Part shown: one piece after another, positions 1 through 9,124 of the stretch
How the letters are laid out: the number at the start of each line of letters is the position of its first letter
How positions within the stretch are numbered: position 1 is the stretch's first letter
Source: Niastella populi
GTDB taxonomy: Bacteria; Bacteroidota; Bacteroidia; Chitinophagales; Chitinophagaceae
DNA length: 64,000 nt
Direction: 5' to 3'
Assembly: GCF_002078015.1 (NCBI RefSeq)
Contig: NZ_LWBP01000089.1
Span: 1-64,000 of the forward strand
Translations under genes and position numbers: made by a program
The notes under the pieces: generated by a model
Told to the model about the DNA's origin: nothing
What the model saw: only the letters and a program-made list of their open reading frames with translations
The model's database searches: none

Positions 1-2
1 TG

Positions 3-272
3 GAAAACCAACCGGTGTTCGAACTGAACCTCGCAAACAACGAAGAAGACGAGTATACCGTAACTTTCCGCGATGAATTCGGTAACGTACTATATAGCGA
101 TAAATTCAAAGGCGCCGGCTTAACCAAAAAATTCATGTTGAAATCTGATGATTTCGGTGATACAGCCCTGAACGTAACGGTAAAATCTAAGAAAGGCAAC
201 ACTACTGAAGTGTATTCGATCAACAGAAGCCACAGCTATGTTGAACAAACACAAGTGAACAAGATCAAATAA
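3..272 (+). CDS. C-terminal part of a small protein of unknown function
   Basis: The reading frame is already open at base 3, so the true start lies before the window and only the last 90 residues are seen. The visible part is hydrophilic and looks beta-rich, with alternating polar and hydrophobic residues and a Lys-rich end. I do not recognise a named domain. Small Bacteroidota proteins of this type are often exported with an N-terminal signal peptide, but that end is missing here, so export is only a guess. A strong intrinsic terminator follows 40 bp after the stop, which marks this as the end of its transcript. Confidence 0.75.
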   Translation, partial: ENQPVFELNLANNEEDEYTVTFRDEFGNVLYSDKFKGAGLTKKFMLKSDDFGDTALNVTVKSKKGNTTEVYSINRSHSYVEQTQVNKIK

Positions 273-311
273 TTCGCAGTTCAGTCAACTATCATAGAGT
301 GTTTTATAAGA

Positions 312-347
312 GCGTCGTACCGTTATAAACCGGGACGGCGCTTTTTT
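312..347 (+). terminator. Rho-independent terminator
   Basis: An 11-bp GC-rich stem with one mismatch (312-322 pairing with 331-341) has an 8-base loop and is followed by six T. It ends the transcript of the gene stopping at 272. Confidence 0.85.
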
Positions 348-355
348 ATTGGGGA

Positions 356-376
356 ATGGTCAATGGTGAATAGCTC
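356..376. repeat. Short heptad repeat (ATGGTNA units)
   Basis: Three 7-bp units follow directly after the terminator, the first two being ATGGTCA and ATGGTGA. It is the partner, in opposite orientation, of the array at 423-450. Confidence 0.6.
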
Positions 377-422
377 GCGATTTTCGGGATTTCAGAACCA
401 TGGAAACTCCGCATTGCGAAAC

Positions 423-450
423 TTCATTGACCATTGACCATTCACCATCA
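423..450. repeat. Heptad array (ACCATTN units) reaching the radical SAM stop codon
   Basis: Four 7-bp units. The last one contains the reverse-complement stop codon (448-450) of the radical SAM gene, so the array abuts and overlaps its 3' end. Read on the other strand the units match those at 356-376. Confidence 0.7.
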
Positions 451-1749
451 ATGCGCGAAATCTTCTTCGTAATTTCCCGTAATACGTTCCATCGACGGGT
501 TGAAGTAACCGAATTTCACCTGTGGAAATTCTTCATGGATCAGTTCCTGCAATTGTTTTACGCCCAGCATGTCGCCGGTTTCATAGGCGCCGATCCTGCC
601 CATATACCAGTCGGGATCGATATTGAAATTACGCCACTGGATCATGTTCAGCCCGGTATCGATGATCAGCTTCCGCAATGCCTCGTATTCTTCCTCACAG
701 TCTGTCATACCCGGAAATACAAAATAGTTGATGCTCGTCCACCCGTTAAAACTGCGCACCACTTTCAGACTTTCCACAATATCTTCAAACTGGTAGTTAT
801 TGGGGCGGTAATATGCTTCGTAAATATGTTTGCGGGCCGAGTTCATGCTCACGCGAATAGAGTTCAGTCCTGCTTCACACAAGGCTTGTACCGCGGCGGG
901 TTTTGAACCGTTGGTATTGATATTGATGCTTCCCTTACTGGTATGCCTGCGCATTTCAATGATCGACTCGCGAATGGTTTCCCACATCAGCAGCGGTTCG
1001 CCTTCGCAACCCTGGCCAAAACTCACAATGGGGTAGGGCGCGGTTTCGAGGTGCGGAACGGTAAACTCCACGATCTCTTCGGCTGTAGGTTTGAAAGTGA
1101 GGCGGTCCTGCGTTGAAACGATCTCTTCTTCCTGGGGTTGAAATGATATACAGCCGATACAATTGGCATTACAGGCCGGCGATGAAGGCACCGGGCACTC
1201 CCAGCGGCCCATGAAATAGTTGCGGGCGGCCGGACAATTATACGTGAGACAGCAATTTTCGGCGAGGTGTTTTACCAGCCGGTTATGCGGATATGCTTTC
1301 AGGTAGGTGCTTACGCCCGATTCAATTTTTTCGGTATCGAAACCAGCGCATTCCTGGCGAATGTCCTGCTCAATGCGAACTGCCGGAACATAGAACTGGT
1401 CGTTATGCCAGCCAACAGCGGTATAACAGAACAGTGGCAGGGTAGGCGCATCAGGCGCGGTTTCGTAGGCGGCCAGAAATAAACCGGTGTGTGCAGGCGG
1501 AATAAAAGCGGCCACCGCCCAGCCTTTATCGCACAGACGCATTTCACCGGTGTTTACATCGATACCGATGCCCCGGCGGCCAGGTAATTCGTACAAAGAA
1601 CCACCTTCGGGTAAAGCGATCCAATCCTCAACCGGCACTTCAAAAGCATCCCAACCGGCGCGGCCGGTGGCATACAGCGTCATATCTTCAAAAATGTTCC
1701 CTTTCCCGTCGGAATACAACAAATACGGAGAGCTCCTCAATACAGACAT
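448..1749 (-). CDS. Radical SAM protein
   Basis: 433 residues. A CxxxCxxC iron-sulfur motif (Cys193, Cys197, Cys200) would bind the [4Fe-4S] cluster that cleaves S-adenosylmethionine. GQGCEGEP at 246-252 sits where the SAM-binding glycine-rich strand is expected, and the following ~180 residues fit the partial TIM barrel. The ~190 residues before the cluster are an unusual N-terminal extension with extra cysteines (166, 167, 172, 185), which could hold a second metal site. The substrate cannot be read from sequence; this architecture occurs as an uncharacterised family in Bacteroidota and Deltaproteobacteria. An A-rich stretch just before the ATG suits Bacteroidota initiation. The gene stands alone on its strand between two heptad repeats. 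Confidence 0.85.
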   Translation of the reverse strand: MSVLRSSPYLLYSDGKGNIFEDMTLYATGRAGWDAFEVPVEDWIALPEGGSLYELPGRRGIGIDVNTGEMRLCDKGWAVAAFIPPAHTGLFLAAYETAPDAPTLPLFCYTAVGWHNDQFYVPAVRIEQDIRQECAGFDTEKIESGVSTYLKAYPHNRLVKHLAENCCLTYNCPAARNYFMGRWECPVPSSPACNANCIGCISFQPQEEEIVSTQDRLTFKPTAEEIVEFTVPHLETAPYPIVSFGQGCEGEPLLMWETIRESIIEMRRHTSKGSININTNGSKPAAVQALCEAGLNSIRVSMNSARKHIYEAYYRPNNYQFEDIVESLKVVRSFNGWTSINYFVFPGMTDCEEEYEALRKLIIDTGLNMIQWRNFNIDPDWYMGRIGAYETGDMLGVKQLQELIHEEFPQVKFGYFNPSMERITGNYEEDFAH

Positions 1750-1764
1750 CTTTACTCTTTTTTT

Positions 1765-1936
1765 GCTAAACGCTTAACGCTCAATGCAAAACGCCTATTC
1801 TGGAACAAGCGTTCAGCTTTTGGCGTCCGGTGCTAAGCCTGATTTATTTGCTAAAAGCTTAACGCCGAAGGCTTAACGTAAACTCCTTTTTGGGGTGTTA
1901 AGCGTTCAGCGTTTTGCGTTCAGCTTTAAGCTTGTT
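1765..1936. repeat. Intergenic heptad arrays (GCTTAAC / GCGTTCA vocabulary)
   Basis: There are three blocks in 7-bp phase: five units of GCTNAAC type at 1765-1799, five at 1850-1884 (GCTTAAC occurs twice), and about six of GCGTTNN type at 1895-1936. The last block runs over the stop codon (1926-1928) of the membrane protein gene. The array fills almost the whole gap between that stop and the radical SAM start. Confidence 0.7.
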
Positions 1937-2528
1937 TCAAATAATGTCTGCAAAATTCGTGAATTTGATCGAGTTCTTCGAATTGAAGATTGTTCCGCAG
2001 GTCAAAATGATATGATTTTTCGCCGGAAGCTGCAATTGTTATGCAATCATATTGAGCCTCAATACGATCTACGTTCGCCCAGATAAGAAAATAACTGTCG
2101 GGCAGGGCAGGGATGGTAATGCCGGTATGATGCAGCGCCACATATTCGGTGGTAAGCATTCTTTTCTCGCAGCGGAACAGATAAGCGTATGCCAGCGCCA
2201 CCAGGATATGACCAACACCTGTATACCACTCACTGCTCAAACAGCAGGCAGTTCCGATCCCGAGAAAAAAAATGATCTCTACCAGGCGGAAGAACAGGTT
2301 TACCATTGGCAGTTCGGCGGCGATATTTTTTCCGGCAACGACAAGAATAAAGATGTCGACCGCCATAAATAATAAACAACCCAGGTAAACCGGACTGCTA
2401 TGCGGTTGGTTGAGGTGCGACAAGGCATGAACAAGGATTAAACCACCGGCGGCCAGATGCAAAAAACGTCCGGCACGTTTCAGTTTCTGAAACGCCGGAT
2501 GAACGACAGGCAGGGCTAGTGAATCCAT
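1926..2528 (-). CDS. Small membrane protein with four predicted transmembrane helices and a soluble C-terminal tail
   Basis: 200 residues from the preferred start. Four hydrophobic segments lie at about residues 22-38, 47-64, 72-93 and 97-115. They are followed by a ~85-residue soluble tail with alternating hydrophobic and charged residues that resembles a bacterial PH-like fold. I do not recognise the family. The frame is open for 48 more codons upstream with a start at 2672, but that stretch is polar, lacks a signal peptide and includes a second ATG at 2555. The start at 2528, just before the first helix region, gives the more natural protein; this choice is uncertain. The last codons overlap a heptad repeat array. 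Confidence 0.6.
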   Translation of the reverse strand: MDSLALPVVHPAFQKLKRAGRFLHLAAGGLILVHALSHLNQPHSSPVYLGCLLFMAVDIFILVVAGKNIAAELPMVNLFFRLVEIIFFLGIGTACCLSSEWYTGVGHILVALAYAYLFRCEKRMLTTEYVALHHTGITIPALPDSYFLIWANVDRIEAQYDCITIAASGEKSYHFDLRNNLQFEELDQIHEFCRHYLKQA

Positions 2529-2812
2529 ATAACAGTAGTTTGTATGTAGATGCATCGGGAGGAAGATTCCATACTGTTGAATAGAAATTTCCTGTAACGG
2601 AAGGGAAAAAACATTTGATAATTTATTTTCATATGCATCAAAAGGAGATATAATAAATGCACCAGACAGCATAGAGCAAAGAATACCTGCAGCTTACCGG
2701 TAGTGTTTAATTGTGCATTTTGTTCGATTCTACTTTTTTACATTGTTTGATGACTAAAGTAGACGGATGATACCAGTTATGTTCTCATAAAAATTGTAAA
2801 GCATCGGTTTTC

Positions 2813-3286
2813 TCAGGGACTTACAGCCATTTTTTGTCCTAAAATAAAAGCGACTCTCTCCACTTTATTGAGGGGGGCGTACTCCTGATGTGCATCGCCG
2901 TGAAAAAGTGTATATCGAGGTGGGTTATCCGCAGAAAATTCAATCCGTTCTATGGTTTTTATGATTTTTGGAATGTTGGCTCCAAACCATTGTTCATCGG
3001 TTTGCAGTTGCCAGGCCACCTCATAAAGTACTGCTCCGGCCGGATAATGGCCATCAGCATTTGCAGCAGCATAATTGTAAGCCAAATCATTTCCATACAA
3101 TACAGCTATTGTGCTGTCTTTGGGATATATTGAGCTCGTTATCGCGTTAAGGAGTAATGGATTTTCAGGTAAAGCACCGGGATTTTGCAACGAAGCCTCT
3201 TCGTTTAACCCTAATGTCTTTTTGGAGTGACATGCGCCGCTCAAAAAAACTAATGCGAGGCAGAAGACGTATACAGTATGTCTCAT
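2813..3286 (-). CDS. Lipoprotein with a cytochrome P460-like domain, lacking CxxCH
   Basis: 157 residues. A lipobox (LSGAC, Cys19) follows a short hydrophobic signal, so the protein is probably anchored in the cell envelope. Residues ~60-150 carry the pattern of the cytochrome P460 fold seen in the adjacent gene: a residue run ending in YGND, then an Ala-rich helix, PAGAVLYEVAW, and a hydrophobic strand. Unlike its neighbour it has no CxxCH, so no c-type haem would be attached. The ATG overlaps the stop of the upstream haem gene by four bases (ATGA), which shows translational coupling. It could be a haem-free partner or accessory subunit; its function is unproven. Confidence 0.65.
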   Translation of the reverse strand: MRHTVYVFCLALVFLSGACHSKKTLGLNEEASLQNPGALPENPLLLNAITSSIYPKDSTIAVLYGNDLAYNYAAANADGHYPAGAVLYEVAWQLQTDEQWFGANIPKIIKTIERIEFSADNPPRYTLFHGDAHQEYAPLNKVERVAFILGQKMAVSP

Positions 3287-4254
3287 TTTTTATTGTTATT
3301 TGGTAAGTGACCCATTAAATACAGGGGTTTGGTAAAGACATAATCATTGTCTTTCATTGGTTTGTGGCAAGAGGTACATTCAGTAATAAAAGCTGCGGTT
3401 CCTCCGTAAGGCTTCAGGTCACTGCCCCGCCACCGTGCCCAGCCCCAGCCTTTGGTAGAAGCATATTTACGAGAATCCCTGATCATAAATTCTACCTGCC
3501 AAAATTGACCTGTCGAGATGCTTCCGTCTGCATTTGCCTGTTCTTTCCAGGCGGCTTTGGCTAAAATAGCGCCATCTGGCCAGGGGTTGATTTTACGCTC
3601 CTTAATTGCTTTAACCGCTACATCATTGGCATAAATTATCCGCATGGTACCGTTATCAAAGCGGTCTGAAATACTGACCGCTTTCCATTTCCGGTAATCC
3701 GGAATATATTCAATGCCATTGGGTGAAGGTTGCACCGCTTGTTTGGAAAGAGCCATTTTACCACTGATAAAATTCGAAAATTGCTGATTGACATTACTGA
3801 TCTGTGCGCTTTCGGCAGATTTACGGGGAGTTCGGGTAAGCAGGAAATTTTTTAGTGTTTGGATGGCGTTATCCGTCAATTTCGCATCCGGATGCACAGC
3901 ATTATAGGAAGCTAAAGGCATTTCTCCTTCCAAAATTTTATTCAGCGAATAGTAAAGTATGCCATTCTGTGCCTGGGGGGTCAATGAATCCCATTTTGAA
4001 AAATCCAATGCTTTACGACCTTTCAACACGTGGTCATAAACCAGGTAATTTGCCGGTGTCAATTTATCATACCATCGCAAATTGATTTGTGTGGAATGGC
4101 AATTGAAACAAGAATTACGAATAATGCTATTGACCTCCCCGGGGAGCCCGGCCAGGTCATTGACCGGTGCATATTCTGGTTCTTCCGGACCGAAAAATTG
4201 TAATAGTCCCAAGACAGTAGCAAGAATGACGATGACTAGGCCTGCTTTTTTCAT
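3283..4254 (-). CDS. Di-haem protein: N-terminal haem-binding domain plus cytochrome P460-like domain
   Basis: 323 residues with an N-terminal hydrophobic anchor or signal (residues 4-20). The first domain carries CFNCH at 49-53 and matches the short Haem_bd domain (Pfam Haem_bd). The second, about 180-310, matches the cytochrome P460 family and ends with CTSCHK at 293-298. Both CxxCH motifs would bind c-type haem, so the protein should work in the periplasm or on the membrane outer face. P460-family proteins oxidise hydroxylamine or detoxify NO in nitrifiers and methanotrophs; in Bacteroidota the role is unknown. It is the first gene of a two-gene operon and diverges from the LytTR regulator at 4473, which is a candidate controller. 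Confidence 0.8.
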   Translation of the reverse strand: MKKAGLVIVILATVLGLLQFFGPEEPEYAPVNDLAGLPGEVNSIIRNSCFNCHSTQINLRWYDKLTPANYLVYDHVLKGRKALDFSKWDSLTPQAQNGILYYSLNKILEGEMPLASYNAVHPDAKLTDNAIQTLKNFLLTRTPRKSAESAQISNVNQQFSNFISGKMALSKQAVQPSPNGIEYIPDYRKWKAVSISDRFDNGTMRIIYANDVAVKAIKERKINPWPDGAILAKAAWKEQANADGSISTGQFWQVEFMIRDSRKYASTKGWGWARWRGSDLKPYGGTAAFITECTSCHKPMKDNDYVFTKPLYLMGHLPNNNKK

Positions 4255-4282
4255 AATGCGCTTACGATTTGTTTCTTCGACA

Positions 4283-4290
4283 CAAAACTA
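4283..4290 (-). promoter_or_regulatory. Candidate -7 box (TAnnTTTG) of the haem operon
   Basis: On the minus strand the octamer TAGTTTTG, a perfect match to the Bacteroidota -7 consensus, ends 28 bases before the ATG at 4254. No convincing -33 element is visible. Confidence 0.45.
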
Positions 4291-4446
4291 TTGATAAGCA
4301 AAGAGTTGTCTAGCGTATCACCTGGTAAAAGGGAGAAAATAAAAATTAAAAAGGAAAAAAGAAGGGGTGAAAGGGAATTGTGATTTGTAGTAAAACAACT
4401 CAAAAAGCATCGAAAGTTAAAAGTTTTCATACCTGCCTTAAAAAAC

Positions 4447-4454
4447 TAATTTTG
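4447..4454 (+). promoter_or_regulatory. Candidate -7 box (TAATTTTG) of the LytTR gene
   Basis: A perfect TAnnTTTG octamer ends 18 bases before the ATG at 4473. A TTTTC about 20 bases upstream could serve as the -33 element. The box lies inside the longer reading frame starting at 4380, which supports the later start. Confidence 0.5.
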
Positions 4455-4472
4455 CTCACCGAATTAGACAGG

Positions 4473-5576
4473 ATGAAGAAAACAAAACTTTATATCCTCA
4501 CTTTTGCCGCAATAAGTTTGGTGACGATATTGGCAGGTTTGGGAGCGCTGCGATATTATTATTCCAATGCCCGGGAAACCCTTTGGGCTCATAAAACGCA
4601 ATCCGGGCAAAGAGAAATTCGTGAATTAGGCATATTGCTCGAACAGCAACTCAGGGCCGGTATTCCTTCTGCCGATGCAATTGAACACCTGCAGCAAAGC
4701 ATTCTCAATACAGATGTGCAGAGTGAATTTGTATGCATGTACAATACCGACGGAATAGAACTGTGCCATCCCGATCCTGCATTAGTGGGAACGAAAATAG
4801 TTGCAGGTAATTCCCGCTTTACAGATTCCGCCAGCTCGAAGAATTTTGACGAGATACTCAGGAATGGTAAACAGGCCTCTGGTATCCGAACATTTCCCGG
4901 GTCGGTAAGTCGCAGTTCAGAAATTGTAAGTGTCTTTCCTGTAAAGGGCACAAACTGGATGCTGGCCAGCCACGCAAATCTGGCAGTTTTACAGCTTCAG
5001 ATGGACTATCTATATCAAAAATTTATGTTCGGTACCCTGCTCCTTGTCGTTGTGATTTCCGGTAGTTGCTTTTGGCTTATCAGGCTTATATACCGTAAAT
5101 ACGAACGGGACATGAATTTGCAGATTGCCGGGCTCAATGAAGAGATCAATGAACTGAGTATGTTTAATCGTTCATTGGAACTAAAACAGCAAAACGCTGT
5201 AGCTGATACAAATAAAACCATACCAAGCGGAGAAACCACGAGGAGACGCATAATCACCTATCAAAAAGATGAGATCAATACTATTGATGTGGGAGATATT
5301 TCGTATATCTTTCTCGCAGACAATATTGTTTCGGTTCAGACATTTCAAAAACAGATGTACACCATAAATAACAGCCTGGACGATTTGATGAAACAGTTGG
5401 ACAATGACACATTTTACCGGGCCAACCGCCAATACATTGTCAATATCAACGCCATTGAAACCATATTGGTATATGGACAAAATCAATTGCAGCTAAATAC
5501 AAGACCCAAAAGCCCCGAACCTGTTATCATCAGTAAAAACAAAGTTTCAGAGTTCAAAAAATGGTTAGACCGGTAA
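4473..5576 (+). CDS. Membrane-bound sensor with extracytoplasmic sCache-like domain and LytTR DNA-binding domain
   Basis: 367 residues. Transmembrane helix 1 is at about 7-27, a ~155-residue periplasmic domain with Cache-like features (LCHPDP, GTK, ASGIR) at 30-180, helix 2 at 185-205, and a coiled-coil linker at 208-245. A LytTR domain follows at 260-365 with the hallmark FYRANRQYIVN (314-324). LytTR domains bind direct repeats in promoters. Here sensing and DNA binding are in one chain with no phosphotransfer, so this is a one-component, membrane-tethered regulator. It diverges from the haem/P460 operon, a natural first target. The upstream start at 4380 is rejected because it would add 31 polar residues before the helix and cover the promoter. 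Confidence 0.85.
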   Translation: MKKTKLYILTFAAISLVTILAGLGALRYYYSNARETLWAHKTQSGQREIRELGILLEQQLRAGIPSADAIEHLQQSILNTDVQSEFVCMYNTDGIELCHPDPALVGTKIVAGNSRFTDSASSKNFDEILRNGKQASGIRTFPGSVSRSSEIVSVFPVKGTNWMLASHANLAVLQLQMDYLYQKFMFGTLLLVVVISGSCFWLIRLIYRKYERDMNLQIAGLNEEINELSMFNRSLELKQQNAVADTNKTIPSGETTRRRIITYQKDEINTIDVGDISYIFLADNIVSVQTFQKQMYTINNSLDDLMKQLDNDTFYRANRQYIVNINAIETILVYGQNQLQLNTRPKSPEPVIISKNKVSEFKKWLDR

Positions 5577-5711
5577 ACGGGATAGTGAGTTAGTTAAAGC
5601 GTTTGGTTTTGATCAACGTATTATGAATGGCGCTTTTAAAGGGCCCTCCTCAAAATCAATGCGCAGACCGTAACCAGATTTGATGCCAGTTACAGGGGTT
5701 CCCTTATCAAT

Positions 5712-5735
5712 TTGTTAACCCGTCAACATTTCAAC
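5712..5735. repeat. Octad repeat (NNNTNAAC units)
   Basis: Three 8-bp units ending in AAC (TTGTTAAC, CCGTCAAC and one more) lie in the 250-bp gap before the amidase. The same vocabulary recurs at 19489-19512. Confidence 0.45.
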
Positions 5736-5828
5736 TTTCCCTAATGCGTGTTTCTGCGCTATAGATTTTTTACCTCGCAATCATTTTTTCAGTAGGTTTA
5801 TTTCTCACACCAAATACCAACCAACCTA

Positions 5829-8800
5829 ATGAGAAAATTCTACCTGCTCCTGCTTTGCATGCTCAGCAGCGCATCTATTTCATTTGCGCAAAATGATACC
5901 AGCATTGTAACCCATCTGAACCAGCTCATCAGTCAGGAACCGTCTATTCATTTACGGGTCGACAGTGTTATAAAACGCAACGGCGACCTGCATGTTTTCT
6001 TCAATACCGATGCCGCATTTGCACCCGGCGACATCTCCGAAACCGAATCGGAAGTGGTGACCGAGCTCCTGCTGCACCTGATCACCGATACCGACAGCCG
6101 AAACGTCTTACCGTTCGCAAAAGACAAAACAAACGGCGAATGGAGAACGCTTGACTGGTTCGTGCTTTCGGCCCCCATAGAAAAATATGAACCGGTAAAG
6201 AATAACGATCCCTATCCCGATAAGCCCGGGGCCGCCGGAACGGAAGGAGCGCGCATTTTTCCCGGCCAGGGCCAACCCGCAGGCCCAGGTGCATTGAGCG
6301 GAAAAACTGTTTGGTTAAGTGCGGGCCATGGCTGGCAGAATACCGGCACCGGGCTGGGTTTTCTTACCCAGCGGGGCAATTCAAACCAGTTGGTAGAAGA
6401 TTTCACCACCGCAGAAACGGTCGATCACTATTTGCTGAACTATCTTATCAATGCCGGGGCCAATGTATGGAGTGTACGCGAACGTGATATGAACCCGGCG
6501 GAGATCATCGTGAACAACGACGACGGCGCACCGGCCTATACTGAAACCGGTACCTGGAGCGATGGCACCATCGCCGGTTATGGCGGCACCTATCGTACCC
6601 ATGTTGCCGGCGCTGCGGAAAAAGCAAAAGCTGTTTTTAGACCTGCCGTTACCACCAGCGGGCTGTACTGGGTTTCCGTCAGGTATATCAGCGGCGTCAA
6701 TCGCGCCACAGACGTCAAATACGCCGTTACCCACGCCGGCGGCGCCACCACATTCACCGTTAACCAGGAAATACATGGCGATACCTGGGTATACCTGGGA
6801 CAATTTTATTTTTTCGCGGGCGGCAATTATACAATCACCATCAGCAACCAGTCGGCCGACAGCACCCAGGCCATTGTTGCCGATGCCATTCGCCTTGGGG
6901 GTGGTATTGGGCAAACACCCGACTGCCTTAACGGCGGCACAGCCAGCGGCAGACCGCGGTTCGAAGAATCGGCGCGGCAGTTCGCCCGCTTCCAGGGACA
7001 TCCGCCCTGCCGGGAAGATGTAACGGTTCGCCCCATATATACCGAATGGGAATTGAGCAAAGGCCTCGCCGGTGAAATAAGCAATGCCGTTTTTGTTTCC
7101 TTTCATACCAACGCCGGCGGCGGTACCGGTACCGAAAGTTACCGGTATAACGGACTGGGTTCCTCGCAACCGAACATAACGGCAGGCAGCACGCAGTTGC
7201 GCGACAGCATCCACCGCCAGTTGGTGGCCGATATTCGCGCCGGCTGGCGCAGTACCTGGACCGACAGGGGAGTTAAAACGGCTAACCTTGGCGAATTGAG
7301 GGAGTTGCGCACCATTCCCGGAACGCTGATAGAATTAGGTTTTCACGATCATACCGGCGATGCGGCCGCTATGCGGGAACCGGAATTCCGCCGCCTTGCA
7401 GCCCGCGCCATTTATAAAGGCATTCTGAAATTCTTTACGTACCGCGACAGCATTCCCGTTACCTTTTTACCCGAAGAACCGCGGCTGCTGGCTGCACGCA
7501 ATACCGGTTACGGAAAGATCCGCCTGAGCTGGGCGCCGCCGGTAAGCGGTGGCATTTATGGCGATGCCGCTACCGGTTATCGCGTATATGTAAGCGATAA
7601 CGGCCGCGGTTTTACCGATGCGGTTAATGTAACCGATACCAGCTTTCTCTTCAAAGCCAAACCCAATAAAACGTACTTCTTCAAAGTAACTGCCGTAAAT
7701 GCCGGCGGTGAATCATTTGCTTCCGGCGTAGTGGCGGCACGTACGGCCAGGCATTCAATGTCGCACAAACATAAACCGGTGAAATACCTGCTTGTCGATG
7801 GGTTCGACCGGCTCGATGCATCGGCCATGCTGTTGAAGTTTGAAAGCAGCGCCCTTGGCAATGTACGCCGCATGGTATTGAACAGCATGAACAATTACAG
7901 TTATATGGTAGAACATGGCAACGGACTTGCCGCCTGCGATGTGGCATTCGATGGGGTGCAAAATGAAGTGATCGGTTCCTGTACCATTGACCTGTCGGCA
8001 TATTTCGCCATCGACTGGTTTGCAGGTGAAGAAAGCACGGCAGGCAAATCGCTCGATTCAACCGAAAGATCACAATTGAAAAAATACCTCGATCGTGGCG
8101 GCCGCCTGCTGATCTCGGGCGCCGAAATAGGGTGGGACCTTGGCCGGGCGGCATCCGCCAATGCAGACACCGGTTTTTACAACGATTACTTAAAAGCAGT
8201 ATACGTAAGCGATGGCGCTGGTACTTATAACTTTAATGGCACTACCGGTTTTTTTAATGGAGGAACCGGCTCGTATGGCAATGGGGTGAACGGGGCGTAC
8301 AATGTAGATTTTCCCGATGTGCTCGATACCACCGGCGGTTCTGAACTGGTTTTGCATTATACTGGCGGCACAGGTGCAGGTATTGGTTACAAAGGCCGGT
8401 TCAGGGTACTGTATTTTGGTTTTCCGATTGAAGCAATAGTTGATGAAAACGTACGTAACAGTATTATTTGTCAGTCTGTTGACTATTTATCGAACCCCTA
8501 CCGGCATTGTGGTTTCGTATTACATGGCCATCATGGCCGCCACGGCAATCATTTGCAATGGACAACCGGCCCCGAAACCAATACCGCCTATTACCGGCTG
8601 GAAAAAAGCAGGGATGGAAAACATTTTGAAACGGTAAATGGCCGCATCGATCCCATGGGCTCGGCATCGGAAGGATATGAATATGAGTTTGACGACAGCG
8701 ATGATAACAGCACGGTTTATTATCGCGTGGTAACGATCGATAAGAACAATAAGCAAATAGTGTCGAACCTCGCTATTATTCAGCACGACAAACCCGCCCA

Positions 8801-9038
8801 GTTGTTTGTACTGAACAATCCGGCGCGCGGCGATATCCGGTTGAAAATAATTGGCAGCGGCGCGTTTAAATTAACGTTGATGAATGAGACCGGGCAAACG
8901 GTTTACCAAACCACTGTAAATGCATTCAACAGCCGCCTGGTGACGTTGCCCGCCGCCCGGCTGGCAAAAGGAATGTACTGGCTATCTGCCGCTGTTGATG
9001 GCCGGAAGGTGGAAACGGTTAAAATTTTGATGCAATAG
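5829..9038 (+). CDS. Secreted N-acetylmuramoyl-L-alanine amidase with golvesin-like insert, FN3 domain and T9SS sorting tail
   Basis: 1069 residues with a signal peptide (1-20). The Amidase_3 zinc site is complete: His167 in SAGHG, Glu190, His426 in SFHTNAG, and the catalytic Glu502 in IELGFHD. Between Glu190 and His426 lies an inserted beta domain (about 240-357, ending in VADAIRLGGG) that looks like the golvesin C-terminal-like carbohydrate-binding fold. A fibronectin type III domain (about 550-640) follows, then a ~330-residue beta-rich region I cannot name. The last ~80 residues form a T9SS type A sorting domain. The protein should cleave the amide bond between MurNAc and the stem peptide outside the cell, perhaps on other bacteria. 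It is a single-gene unit. Confidence 0.88.
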   Translation: MRKFYLLLLCMLSSASISFAQNDTSIVTHLNQLISQEPSIHLRVDSVIKRNGDLHVFFNTDAAFAPGDISETESEVVTELLLHLITDTDSRNVLPFAKDKTNGEWRTLDWFVLSAPIEKYEPVKNNDPYPDKPGAAGTEGARIFPGQGQPAGPGALSGKTVWLSAGHGWQNTGTGLGFLTQRGNSNQLVEDFTTAETVDHYLLNYLINAGANVWSVRERDMNPAEIIVNNDDGAPAYTETGTWSDGTIAGYGGTYRTHVAGAAEKAKAVFRPAVTTSGLYWVSVRYISGVNRATDVKYAVTHAGGATTFTVNQEIHGDTWVYLGQFYFFAGGNYTITISNQSADSTQAIVADAIRLGGGIGQTPDCLNGGTASGRPRFEESARQFARFQGHPPCREDVTVRPIYTEWELSKGLAGEISNAVFVSFHTNAGGGTGTESYRYNGLGSSQPNITAGSTQLRDSIHRQLVADIRAGWRSTWTDRGVKTANLGELRELRTIPGTLIELGFHDHTGDAAAMREPEFRRLAARAIYKGILKFFTYRDSIPVTFLPEEPRLLAARNTGYGKIRLSWAPPVSGGIYGDAATGYRVYVSDNGRGFTDAVNVTDTSFLFKAKPNKTYFFKVTAVNAGGESFASGVVAARTARHSMSHKHKPVKYLLVDGFDRLDASAMLLKFESSALGNVRRMVLNSMNNYSYMVEHGNGLAACDVAFDGVQNEVIGSCTIDLSAYFAIDWFAGEESTAGKSLDSTERSQLKKYLDRGGRLLISGAEIGWDLGRAASANADTGFYNDYLKAVYVSDGAGTYNFNGTTGFFNGGTGSYGNGVNGAYNVDFPDVLDTTGGSELVLHYTGGTGAGIGYKGRFRVLYFGFPIEAIVDENVRNSIICQSVDYLSNPYRHCGFVLHGHHGRHGNHLQWTTGPETNTAYYRLEKSRDGKHFETVNGRIDPMGSASEGYEYEFDDSDDNSTVYYRVVTIDKNNKQIVSNLAIIQHDKPAQLFVLNNPARGDIRLKIIGSGAFKLTLMNETGQTVYQTTVNAFNSRLVTLPAARLAKGMYWLSAAVDGRKVETVKILMQ

Positions 9039-9044
9039 GTAACA

Positions 9045-9079
9045 GGCTGGTGGTTAGTGCGAAATGGCTGGTGGGAATA
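9045..9079. repeat. Heptad array (GGCTGGT units)
   Basis: Five units in 7-bp phase, GGCTGGT occurring twice, start six bases after the amidase stop. A related block with GTGGCT vocabulary is at 57272-57299. Confidence 0.6.
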
Positions 9080-9124
9080 TTTTAGATTTTTGCAGTAACG
9101 AGCATATGCTGTAAATTCATAACA

